This document shows positions 1 to 7,203 of a stretch of DNA of 64,000 nucleotides, piece by piece. Source of the DNA: CALBPI01 sp039027435 (lineage in GTDB: Bacteria; Pseudomonadota; Gammaproteobacteria; Steroidobacterales; Woeseiaceae); NCBI GenBank assembly GCA_039027435.1, contig JBCCKF010000011.1:1-64000 (forward strand), written 5' to 3'. Every line of letters starts with the position of its first letter. The first letter of the stretch is position 1. Both the position numbers and the translations under genes were made by a program. The notes under the pieces are model-generated. The model made no database searches. It was not told where the DNA came from and was given only the letters and a program-made list of their open reading frames with translations.

Positions 1-1
1 C

Positions 2-310
2 GTGCCAGGCAGCGAAGAGATTCTTCCGGCGGATGCCGTCATCATCGCGTTTGGTTTTCGTCCGAATCCTGCCGAGTGGTTTGGCTCACACTCGGTGCTT
101 ACCTCAGAGGACGGACGTGTTCAGGTATCCAAAGACGCGATCATGCCGTTCCAGACCAGCAATCCTAAAGTGTTTGCTGGAGGCGATATGGTGCGCGGGT
201 CGGATCTGGTTGTGACAGCCGTGTTCGAAGGTCGCGAGGCCGCGAAAGGCATCGTCAACTATCTGGCAACGCTTCAAGATTCACAAACCGTGCATCAGGC
301 AGCAGGTTGA
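2..310 (+). CDS. gltD: Glutamate synthase small subunit, C-terminal end (partial)
   Basis: This is the last 102 residues of a GltD-type FAD/NADPH oxidoreductase, the subunit that feeds NADPH electrons to the large glutamate synthase subunit. The visible part has the typical C-terminal FAD-binding signature (FAGGDMVRGSDLVVTA followed by EGREAAKGI). The reading frame is open at the left edge, so the apparent GTG start at base 2 is not the real start. The 3' end overlaps the convergent decarboxylase gene by 56 bases. A homologous small-subunit-like oxidoreductase is the only serious alternative. Confidence 0.85.
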   Translation: MPGSEEILPADAVIIAFGFRPNPAEWFGSHSVLTSEDGRVQVSKDAIMPFQTSNPKVFAGGDMVRGSDLVVTAVFEGREAAKGIVNYLATLQDSQTVHQAAG

Positions 311-1427
311 AGCGCGTGCGGGTGGCGGCGGTATAAGCCCCCATTTCATGTCCGATAACAAGATCGCCATTGTCGAGAAGCGGCAACTCGATCGACTCGG
401 CCACAATGTCGATTGAGTCGCAAGTCGGACCTGCGAGCACCGAGGGGAAACTTGGCCCGCTCTTGAGTACCTGTAACGGATAGCTCGCGTGGTCGTAGAT
501 TTGCCCGGAGAATGAGCCGTACACACCGTCATCGAGGTAGTACCAACGCACCCCCTCTCGAACCGACTGTCCGACCACAGACGTGATACTCCTGACAGCA
601 GGCGCTACCAATACCCGACCGGGTTCAGCCAGTATCTGCCAGTCATCAGGCAGCTGTGCTAGAGATGCTCGGATAGGGGCACAAAACGCCTGCAGATCGA
701 CACCGGTGCCGTCGTAATCGGCAGGAAAGCCGCCACCGATATCCAACATGCTCATTGGAGCGCGATCGCCGGTATCGCGCGAGCGCATTAGCCCACTGCA
801 GCGCTCGATCGCTTCGACATGTTTGGAGGCATCCACGCATTGGGAGCCGACGTGAAAACTCAGGCCCTTTACGTGGATACCCATGGCGCTCGCCTGATCC
901 AGTAAGCCCTCGATCTCCTCGAAGTCGCAACCGAATTTGCGAGACAAATCCACGGTTGCCCCCGGGCTGCGGAAACTCACCCGAAGCAGAATGCCGACGC
1001 GCGATCGGTAGGGCTCAAATTTTTTGAGCTCGTGCAGGTTGTCCACGACAAAAGTGGTTGCACCGTAGCGCAGCGCATCACGGATTTCCGAGTCTTTCTT
1101 GATCGGATGGGTGTGAATCGTGCGTCGACCGAACACATCCTCTCGCAGGAGTAATTCAGTCTCACCGGCGCTGGCGATATCGAAACCGCCCCCTAGCTTG
1201 GCAATCTCGCGAATGACGTCCTCGCTGGGTAGTGCCTTGACCGCGTAGAAGAGCGCCACGCCCGGCAGAGCCTTTTGTAAGCTCTGGAATTGCGATCGCA
1301 AAACCGCCGGATCAAACACGAGTAGCGGCGAGCCAAGGCGCGCCACCAAATCCCGGTATTGCTCAGCGATAGATGCGTCGGGCGGTGGTAGCAGTACCCG
1401 CGGGTTTGATAACGCAGCGTTACTCAA
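255..1427 (-). CDS. PLP-dependent ornithine/lysine/arginine-type decarboxylase (fold III)
   Basis: Likely makes putrescine (or cadaverine) from ornithine (or lysine) as the first step of the adjacent polyamine pathway. The protein has the eukaryotic-ODC/DAP-decarboxylase architecture: an alanine-racemase-like barrel with the PLP lysine in FYAVKA, the HVGSQC motif, the glycine-rich phosphate loop LDIGGGFP, and CDSID near the C-terminus, which matches the catalytic Cys-Asp region of ODC. The frame is open up to 1577, but that extension lies inside speE. A TTG at 1427, overlapping the speE stop (TTGAGTAA), gives about 390 residues, the usual family length, and implies translational coupling. No strong ribosome site is visible. 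Substrate (ornithine versus lysine) cannot be fixed from sequence alone. Confidence 0.85.
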   Translation of the reverse strand: MSNAALSNPRVLLPPPDASIAEQYRDLVARLGSPLLVFDPAVLRSQFQSLQKALPGVALFYAVKALPSEDVIREIAKLGGGFDIASAGETELLLREDVFGRRTIHTHPIKKDSEIRDALRYGATTFVVDNLHELKKFEPYRSRVGILLRVSFRSPGATVDLSRKFGCDFEEIEGLLDQASAMGIHVKGLSFHVGSQCVDASKHVEAIERCSGLMRSRDTGDRAPMSMLDIGGGFPADYDGTGVDLQAFCAPIRASLAQLPDDWQILAEPGRVLVAPAVRSITSVVGQSVREGVRWYYLDDGVYGSFSGQIYDHASYPLQVLKSGPSFPSVLAGPTCDSIDIVAESIELPLLDNGDLVIGHEMGAYTAATRTRFNLLPDARFVNLEALPDS

Positions 1428-2262
1428 AACAGTTACTGATGTAGCGCGGCAGTGCGAAGCTGCCAAGGTGAAGCTCGGGTGTGTAGTAGCGAGTTGCAAT
1501 ACCTGAGTCGGCGAATCGCTGTTGTAGCGTCGCCAGCGGTTGGGTTCTGAGCGTCGCGTCGTCGCTCGCCCAACCAAACGTCATGAGTCCGCCGTAGTAG
1601 GTTGGAATCGCACCGGTATAGAACGTCACGTCCTCAAAGTGACGACGCAATCGCCGGTGAGTGTGCGTGACCTCGTCGGGTTGGAAAAACGGGACTCCGT
1701 TCTGAGTCACAATCACGCCGCCCGGCTTCAGGCAACGCCTCGCCTGTGCATAAAAATCCTCGGAAAACAGGACCTCGCCGGGGCCGATCGGGTCGGTGCT
1801 GTCGACAATGATCACGTCGAAACGTTGATCCGTATCTCGCACGAACGCCATGCCGTCAGCGATCTCCAGAGTGAGCCGGGGGTCATCGTACGCACCCGCG
1901 GAATGGTTCGGCAGATAGGCCTTTGCCATATCCACGACGCTTTGGTCGATCTCCACTTGAGTCACTCGCTCGATGCCATGCTTCGTGACCTCGCGTAGCA
2001 TGCCGCCGTCGCCGCCGCCGATGATCAGGACATCGGTCGCGTTGCCATGTGCGAAGAGCGGCACATGCGCCATCATCTCGTGGTAGACGAACTCGTCTGC
2101 CTCGGTCGTCTGCACAACACCGTCGAGTGTCATCACTCGCCCTAGCATGGCGTTGTGGAAGATCATTAAGTGCTGATGCTCGGTTTTGTCCTCGAAGTAC
2201 AGTTTGTCGATACGAAATTTTTGCGCGACGCTGTCGTACAGGGTTTCCTCAAAATCCGCCAT
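1420..2262 (-). CDS. speE: Spermidine synthase
   Basis: Transfers aminopropyl from decarboxylated S-adenosylmethionine to putrescine. The 280-residue protein shows the family core: the tetramerisation N-terminus, MTLDGVVQTTEADEFVYHEMM, the SAM-fold loop LIIGGGDGGMLREV, and the catalytic segment IIVDSTDPIGPGEVLFSEDFY. It is the second gene of a leftward operon, two bases after speD and overlapping the decarboxylase start, so donor-making, acceptor-making and transfer steps are encoded together. Confidence 0.96.
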   Translation of the reverse strand: MADFEETLYDSVAQKFRIDKLYFEDKTEHQHLMIFHNAMLGRVMTLDGVVQTTEADEFVYHEMMAHVPLFAHGNATDVLIIGGGDGGMLREVTKHGIERVTQVEIDQSVVDMAKAYLPNHSAGAYDDPRLTLEIADGMAFVRDTDQRFDVIIVDSTDPIGPGEVLFSEDFYAQARRCLKPGGVIVTQNGVPFFQPDEVTHTHRRLRRHFEDVTFYTGAIPTYYGGLMTFGWASDDATLRTQPLATLQQRFADSGIATRYYTPELHLGSFALPRYISNCFE

Positions 2263-2264
2263 GA

Positions 2265-2738
2265 CTAGCTCGCCGGTTCCACGATGCCGCGGCGCAATTC
2301 GTTCACCGTGATGCGTTCAGGTCGGAAGTACCTGGATAGTACGCTGCCGGCGAGTTCTGGTTTCGCGTCACCGCACATGAAGACATCGAAAGCGGCGAAG
2401 CGGCGCTCTGGCCAGGTGTGCACGCTGATATGCGACTCCGCCAGCACCGCGACGCCCGAGATTCCGTAGTTCGGCGTGAAGTGATGCAGATGGATGTGCA
2501 GCAGTGTGGCGCCACAGGTCTCAATAACATCGCGAAAGGCGGTTTCCATCAGCGTGAGATCATCCAGGTTCTCTGCACCCCACAGATCGATAATCACATG
2601 AGCGCCGGCGTACTCAACACCGTCGCGAACGATGAAATGGTCCTGGGTGGTTCCGGTCTGGGATTCCGGATGGTTGCCCGACTGATCGTGGGTTGGCCAC
2701 AGACCTTCGGGGCGCACGACAACAGCATCACCGGCCAT
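2265..2738 (-). CDS. speD: S-adenosylmethionine decarboxylase proenzyme (class 1B-like)
   Basis: Pyruvoyl enzyme that makes decarboxylated SAM for SpeE. The self-cleavage site is seen in AESHISVHTWPE: cleavage before Ser of ESH converts that Ser to the pyruvoyl group. The downstream CGDAKP segment carries the conserved catalytic Cys. At 157 residues it is the short prokaryotic (Bacillus/Thermotoga SpeH-like) type rather than the long E. coli SpeD type, with an N-terminal extension of about 35 residues. It is first in the speD-speE-decarboxylase operon; the leader contains a small perfect inverted repeat at 2768-2790. Confidence 0.93.
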   Translation of the reverse strand: MAGDAVVVRPEGLWPTHDQSGNHPESQTGTTQDHFIVRDGVEYAGAHVIIDLWGAENLDDLTLMETAFRDVIETCGATLLHIHLHHFTPNYGISGVAVLAESHISVHTWPERRFAAFDVFMCGDAKPELAGSVLSRYFRPERITVNELRRGIVEPAS

Positions 2739-2767
2739 CGATAAGTACCTCGCGAGAGAATCAGGTT

Positions 2768-2790
2768 GTTACAGGGTGGCACGCTGTAAC
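2768..2790 (-). promoter_or_regulatory. Perfect 7-bp inverted repeat in the speD leader
   Basis: GTTACAG and CTGTAAC are separated by 9 bases, 30-52 bases upstream of the speD start. It could be a stem-loop in the operon leader or a protein-binding dyad. No T-tract follows in the direction of speD, so a terminator is unlikely. Function is not known. Confidence 0.3.
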
Positions 2791-2976
2791 CCCTACTCGG
2801 AGGTGTCTAGCGCCCCGTTAGCTGGAAGACATAAAAGCCTTGGCGTCCAGAAAAGGTGACGCGATTGTAGGCACTTTTGCTGTGAGCACAAGAGGTCGAG
2901 AGAGAATCTTGAACCTCGCGAAGGTGGGCAGGTCGTACCAACGTGCGATGCCCCACTTGGTGAACAAGGAGTTCGT

Positions 2977-3597
2977 ATGATGCAACATCTCATTCAGGTC
3001 AGAGTCGGGCTCGCGTTGCTTGCGACGGTCGCGTGTGTCGCGCAGCCTGCATGGTCACAATCCAGTGACTCGCGCCCCTCGTCAGAGGCCCAAACCGAGC
3101 AGCAGAGACAACCGACAGAGCCATTGAGTGAAGTTCTCGAAGCGCTGAGTCGAAAGTTTGATACGGAGTTTGTCGTTCACGCCCGAGTACCCGATGAGAT
3201 TGCCCTCGGTACGCTCGAGGTGAGGTCTATGACCATGGATCACCTGCGTCTTGTCCTGAGAGCAAACGGCCTCTACCTGCAGGCGCGAGAAGACGTTCAT
3301 TACGTCACACCGGATGCCTATGTCAGAACACTGAGTACGCGATATCTGGCCCCTGGAGAGACCGTATCCACGTCAGCTGATGAGGTGGTAACAACGATCA
3401 TTCCCGTCGCCAATGGCTCGGCTGCTGCTTACGTGCCGATGCTGCGGCCGGTCATGCGAACCTCGGGGCATTTGGCAGCTTCGAAGAATGCGAACGCGCT
3501 AATTGCATCTGACACGTATGCCAGCATTCAACGACTTCGTGCGTTGGTCGAGGAACTCGACAAGCTTGCTGCCCTTCGTCCTCAGCGAGACAACTAA
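2977..3597 (+). CDS. Exported secretin N0/N1-domain-like protein without a secretin
   Basis: 206-residue exported protein. A signal peptide covers about residues 1-28 (hydrophobic LALLATVACVA, cleavage after AWS). Residues about 48-110 resemble the STN/N0 fold of secretins (LSEVLEALSRKFDTEFVV ... LRANGLYL ... VHYVTPD). Residues about 135-200 resemble a secretin N1 repeat (IPVANGSAAAYVPMLRPVM ... NANALIASDTYASIQRL). There is no membrane-inserting secretin domain and no secretion gene nearby. A good ribosome site (AAGGAG at 2966) precedes ATGATG. It may be a periplasmic adaptor or a relict of a type II/IV pilus secretin; the exact role is unknown. Confidence 0.72.
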   Translation: MMQHLIQVRVGLALLATVACVAQPAWSQSSDSRPSSEAQTEQQRQPTEPLSEVLEALSRKFDTEFVVHARVPDEIALGTLEVRSMTMDHLRLVLRANGLYLQAREDVHYVTPDAYVRTLSTRYLAPGETVSTSADEVVTTIIPVANGSAAAYVPMLRPVMRTSGHLAASKNANALIASDTYASIQRLRALVEELDKLAALRPQRDN

Positions 3598-3613
3598 GCG
3601 GTCATTCGTGCAT

Positions 3614-4903
3614 CTAGTGCAGTTTGACGCTGGCGCGTGTCGCTTTGTAGATGCGATCGCCGAGCATAATCAGCAGCGTTGAGAAGCGGCCATGGACGGC
3701 TGCCTGGTGCATGCGATACAGCGACAGATAGGCCATTCGTGCCACCCAACCCTCGACGAAGATGGTGCCGCGCACCAGATTGCCCATCAGATTGCCGACA
3801 GTTGTGTATTTGCTGAGGCTCACGAGGCTGCCGAAATCGCGGTACTTGAATGACCGCGAGGATCGACCTTTTCGAGCAGCGAGCACGTTGCGCGCCGCCG
3901 TGCTCGCCATCTGGTGTGCAGCCTGCGCACGCGGCGGGATTTCCTGGCCGTCCTGATCTTTGCAGGCGCAGCAATCGCCGATCGCGAAGATCCCCGGCAT
4001 ACCGACGACTGAGAGGTCTTCGTTGACGTCGATACGGCCGAGGCGATCGGTTGGCAATCCGCACTCCGACAGCCATTCGGGGGCTCTTACCCCAGCCGCC
4101 CAAACACTGATGTCCGCGTTAATTCGTTTGTCCTCACTCGTGACGACCGCGTCTTTCTCGACCTTGGCGACGCGTGTGCCGACGTAAACCTTCACACCGA
4201 TGCGTTCCAGCTCGCGCTTCACGGAAACCCCGATGCGCTCCGGGAGACGCGGCAAAAGCCCCGGCGCCGCCTCAACGATGCTGACCGATAGACGTTCCTT
4301 CGAAAAGTGCTCAAAACCGTATTCGCGCAGCCGGCCCACAACGTTGTGCATGTCCGCGGCAAGCTCCACGCCGGTTGCGCCGCCGCCAACGATAGCGACT
4401 GACAGAACGGCGCTCGTGGACGCAAGGTTGGTTCGCTGCAGCTGGGTCGTGAAATTCTTGTGGAACTTCTCTGCCTGCTCACGCGAATCCAGCTGACGAC
4501 TGAATTCACGAACGCCTTCGATGCCGAAGTCGTTGCTGAGTGCACCGACTGCCACGATCAGTGTGTCGTAACGGAACTCACGCGCCGCGACCATTTCCTG
4601 GCCTTCATCGTCCTGCAGCGCCTCGAGGCGTACGAATTGCTCGCTGGTGTCGATATCAACAACGCGTCCGAGGATGAAATTAAACTTGTGTTTGCGCGCG
4701 AGCATCAGGTAGCTCGCCTCGTCGTGGTAGCTGTTCATCGACCCGGTCGCCACTTCGTGAAACAAAGGTTTCCAGATGTGGGTCGGGTTCTTGTCGATCA
4801 GCATGACCTCGACGTCTTTCTGGCGACGCAGTTTGCGTCCCAATTTGACAGCCAATTCGAGGCCGCCGGCGCCGCCGCCGATGACGATGATTCGTTCTTG
4901 CAT
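3614..4903 (-). CDS. ndh: Type II NADH dehydrogenase (NDH-2)
   Basis: Single-subunit, non-proton-pumping NADH:quinone oxidoreductase of the inner membrane surface. The 429-residue protein begins with the FAD dinucleotide fold IIVIGGGAGGLELA, has the NADH fold VAIVGGGATGVELAADMH near residue 170, the FAD motif GIFAIGDCCAC near 305, and the NDH-2 quinone-site stretch PPRAQAAHQMA. The C-terminus is rich in hydrophobic and basic residues, as expected for membrane association. It starts 5 bases after the TPR-protein stop, so the two are probably co-transcribed. Confidence 0.93.
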   Translation of the reverse strand: MQERIIVIGGGAGGLELAVKLGRKLRRQKDVEVMLIDKNPTHIWKPLFHEVATGSMNSYHDEASYLMLARKHKFNFILGRVVDIDTSEQFVRLEALQDDEGQEMVAAREFRYDTLIVAVGALSNDFGIEGVREFSRQLDSREQAEKFHKNFTTQLQRTNLASTSAVLSVAIVGGGATGVELAADMHNVVGRLREYGFEHFSKERLSVSIVEAAPGLLPRLPERIGVSVKRELERIGVKVYVGTRVAKVEKDAVVTSEDKRINADISVWAAGVRAPEWLSECGLPTDRLGRIDVNEDLSVVGMPGIFAIGDCCACKDQDGQEIPPRAQAAHQMASTAARNVLAARKGRSSRSFKYRDFGSLVSLSKYTTVGNLMGNLVRGTIFVEGWVARMAYLSLYRMHQAAVHGRFSTLLIMLGDRIYKATRASVKLH

Positions 4904-4908
4904 GTGGG

Positions 4909-7113
4909 TTAGAACTCGTAAATATGTTCTTCAGGAACCACAGGGCTCAGGTCGAGCGCCAACCGTTCCTCGTTCACGCGCTCAAAATGGCGCGCGACCA
5001 GTGCCTGGTAAGCTTTATTATCGCCCAGTCTGTGCCGGAAGAAACCATTAACTGCCCGGAAACCGAGCAACCCATCACGTTTATCGGCAGCGTGCGTCAG
5101 GAATTCAATGGATCGTTCGAAATTTCCCTGCATCGCATACCAGAGCGACTCGCTAACGTTGAAGCCAATACTGTCTGCGCCGCCGCGTCGGCCGTAGTCA
5201 ATCGCTCGCCGCCAGGCGGTCATCACGACCTGCAAATCGTCCCGGCGCTCCAGGCGGTCGAGTGCATCGGCGATAACCCCATAGGGCGGTAAACCCCCAT
5301 TGATCGGGTTGTAGAGTTCTCGCTCCATCGCGTCGATCGTGCCGAATTCCGCATCGAAGTACTCAAGCAGCTTTTCGCGCTTCCCAGCGTTCGAGAGCAT
5401 CACCATATAGTCGATCTGCGCTGGTGCGGATTCAGGGCTCTGTGCCAGTAGCTCCTCGGCCATTATCAATGCGCTGTCGAATTCGCCTTGCATGGCCAAA
5501 AGATAAGGCAGCGTGTATTTCGGTGCGATTTTTTCCGCGCCCTCAAAATCCAGGATATTCATTCTCGCAAACGCAGCCCCGGAGGCGCGGTTGGCATCCG
5601 GGATTTCCGCGAAGGACCTCTCGGCAGACTCAACGCATTCGGCGACCTTACCGATGGCACATTCGAGATTGGCTCTCGCCCACAGGTACATGCGTTCACT
5701 CGTCTCGAGCGTGCGCATACGCGTCAGAATTTTCTCCGCACGCTCCTGATCACCGATTTGCAAGAGCCGAATGATGACGTTCCCGGCGACGGGGGGATAC
5801 AACGGATCGGTTTCAAACAAATCGACCATCTCGTCTGCTGCGCCGGAGTAGTTGCCGGAGCCGGCGAGCGCCAGCGAAAGCCAGTTGCGCGCATCGATGT
5901 GGTTGGGGTTCAGTGTGACCGCATAACGAAGCGCGCTGATGCCCCGCAGCGAATCCTTGGAATCGAGATAGAGCAAACCGCGCACCGCGTGACCGTCTGC
6001 AAGCTCCGAATCGAGCTCGAGGGCCTTATCGGCGAATTCAATCGCTTTCGGCAGTGCCTGGCTCAGAGGAATATCGCCATAGGCGCCCTCGGCATCGGAC
6101 AATAGAGATTCCGCCAGCGCACGCTGTGCATACGGCGGCGCGTAATCCGGATCGATCATGATCGCGGTGTCGAGCAAATCTGAGGCGCGCAGGAGATTGT
6201 CTTTCTCGCGACTGCGGATCAGGTCTCGCGCTTCCAGGAACAGGTTGTAAGCCCGGAAGTCACCTTTATCGGACGGAACGATATCGACGGCAGCCGGGAG
6301 TGCACGCTCGCCGATGATCTTCTCGGTGAGCGCGACGAGGATTTTTTCGGCGATCTCATCCTGAACCTCGAAGATATCGGCGAGATCACCATCGAAGGTC
6401 TCTGACCAAAGATGGTAGCCATCCTCCGCAGCGATCAGCTGTGCGGTGACACGTACCTTATCGTTCTGTTTACGTACCGACCCCTCGAGGATGTGGGCAA
6501 CGTTCAGTGTTTGCGCCATCTCTCTAAGGTCAGACTCGCGGCCCCGGAACGCGAATGAGGAAGTGCGCCCGGCGACTTTGAGTTTTGCCACACCTGCGAG
6601 CTTATTCAGAATTTCTTCGGAGATACCGTCCGCGAAGTACTCTTGATCGCCATCGGGGGACATGTCGGCAAACGGCAGAACGGCGACCGAGTTGGCGGGC
6701 ACGCCGACGAGCGCGGCACTGGCTTCCGTTGCTCCACTCTCGGTCTCGGCAACAGCATCGGCCGCGCCCTTCGGTGCAAACTGCTGCCAGATCATGAGCC
6801 CAACCACTAGAACCAGACTGGTGGCGATAACGATGTTCAGACGTTGACCGGTTTGCGGTGCGATGCTCGCCTCGGGGTCGACTTCCTTGCTCGGCTTTAG
6901 GCCTTCAGGGGTAACCTCGAACGCCCAGGCAAACGCGATGACGATCGGCAGACCGACGAGCAGCAGAAGCATCACCGATCGGGTCAGTGCACCCGGCAGG
7001 TCGAGTGCACCGCCGAGTAGGTCGATGACCTGTAGCAAGGCCCAACCGGACACGGCATAGGCGGCCGCGACCCGGAATACGTTGCGGCGGCGAAGTTCGC
7101 TGACGAGACTCAT
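4909..7113 (-). CDS. Membrane TolB/FlgO-like TPR protein
   Basis: 734-residue protein often annotated as an adenylate cyclase-like TPR protein, although no cyclase domain is visible. The N-terminus has RRRNVFRVAAAYAVSGWALLQ, typical of this family, with transmembrane segments at about residues 13-35, 42-65 and 92-112. Residues about 142-270 form the FlgO/TolB N-like domain (VAVLPFADMSPDGDQEYFADGISEE). The remainder is TPR-like helical repeats. Unlike many relatives it lacks an N-terminal winged-helix DNA-binding domain, so it is more likely a membrane scaffold or sensor than a transcription factor. It leads the ndh transcription unit; the functional link to NDH-2 is unknown. Confidence 0.8.
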   Translation of the reverse strand: MSLVSELRRRNVFRVAAAYAVSGWALLQVIDLLGGALDLPGALTRSVMLLLLVGLPIVIAFAWAFEVTPEGLKPSKEVDPEASIAPQTGQRLNIVIATSLVLVVGLMIWQQFAPKGAADAVAETESGATEASAALVGVPANSVAVLPFADMSPDGDQEYFADGISEEILNKLAGVAKLKVAGRTSSFAFRGRESDLREMAQTLNVAHILEGSVRKQNDKVRVTAQLIAAEDGYHLWSETFDGDLADIFEVQDEIAEKILVALTEKIIGERALPAAVDIVPSDKGDFRAYNLFLEARDLIRSREKDNLLRASDLLDTAIMIDPDYAPPYAQRALAESLLSDAEGAYGDIPLSQALPKAIEFADKALELDSELADGHAVRGLLYLDSKDSLRGISALRYAVTLNPNHIDARNWLSLALAGSGNYSGAADEMVDLFETDPLYPPVAGNVIIRLLQIGDQERAEKILTRMRTLETSERMYLWARANLECAIGKVAECVESAERSFAEIPDANRASGAAFARMNILDFEGAEKIAPKYTLPYLLAMQGEFDSALIMAEELLAQSPESAPAQIDYMVMLSNAGKREKLLEYFDAEFGTIDAMERELYNPINGGLPPYGVIADALDRLERRDDLQVVMTAWRRAIDYGRRGGADSIGFNVSESLWYAMQGNFERSIEFLTHAADKRDGLLGFRAVNGFFRHRLGDNKAYQALVARHFERVNEERLALDLSPVVPEEHIYEF

Positions 7114-7148
7114 CCGCCGATAGTAACGTCCCTGAGACTCGAGCGCGC

Positions 7149-7182
7149 AAAAAAACCGGCCCCGGGCTACTCCGAGGCCGGC
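7149..7182 (-). terminator. Rho-independent terminator of the lipoprotein gene
   Basis: On the minus strand a GC-rich stem (CCGG-rich arms at 7156-7166 and 7171-7181, one mismatch, 4-base loop) is followed by seven T residues. It lies about 20 bases past the stop of the gene at 7204-8910 and just ahead of the TPR-protein gene, separating the two units. Confidence 0.88.
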
Positions 7183-7203
7183 TCTTGTCGAACGAAGTTC
7201 GAG

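Noticed and set aside
3594..4103. 169-residue minus-strand frame in the ndh region
   Set aside because: It is out of frame with ndh, Arg/Pro-rich, and lacks homologous character.
5488..6105. 205-residue plus-strand frame within the TPR-protein gene
   Set aside because: Antisense shadow without motif; the opposite strand has a clear coding signal through the region.
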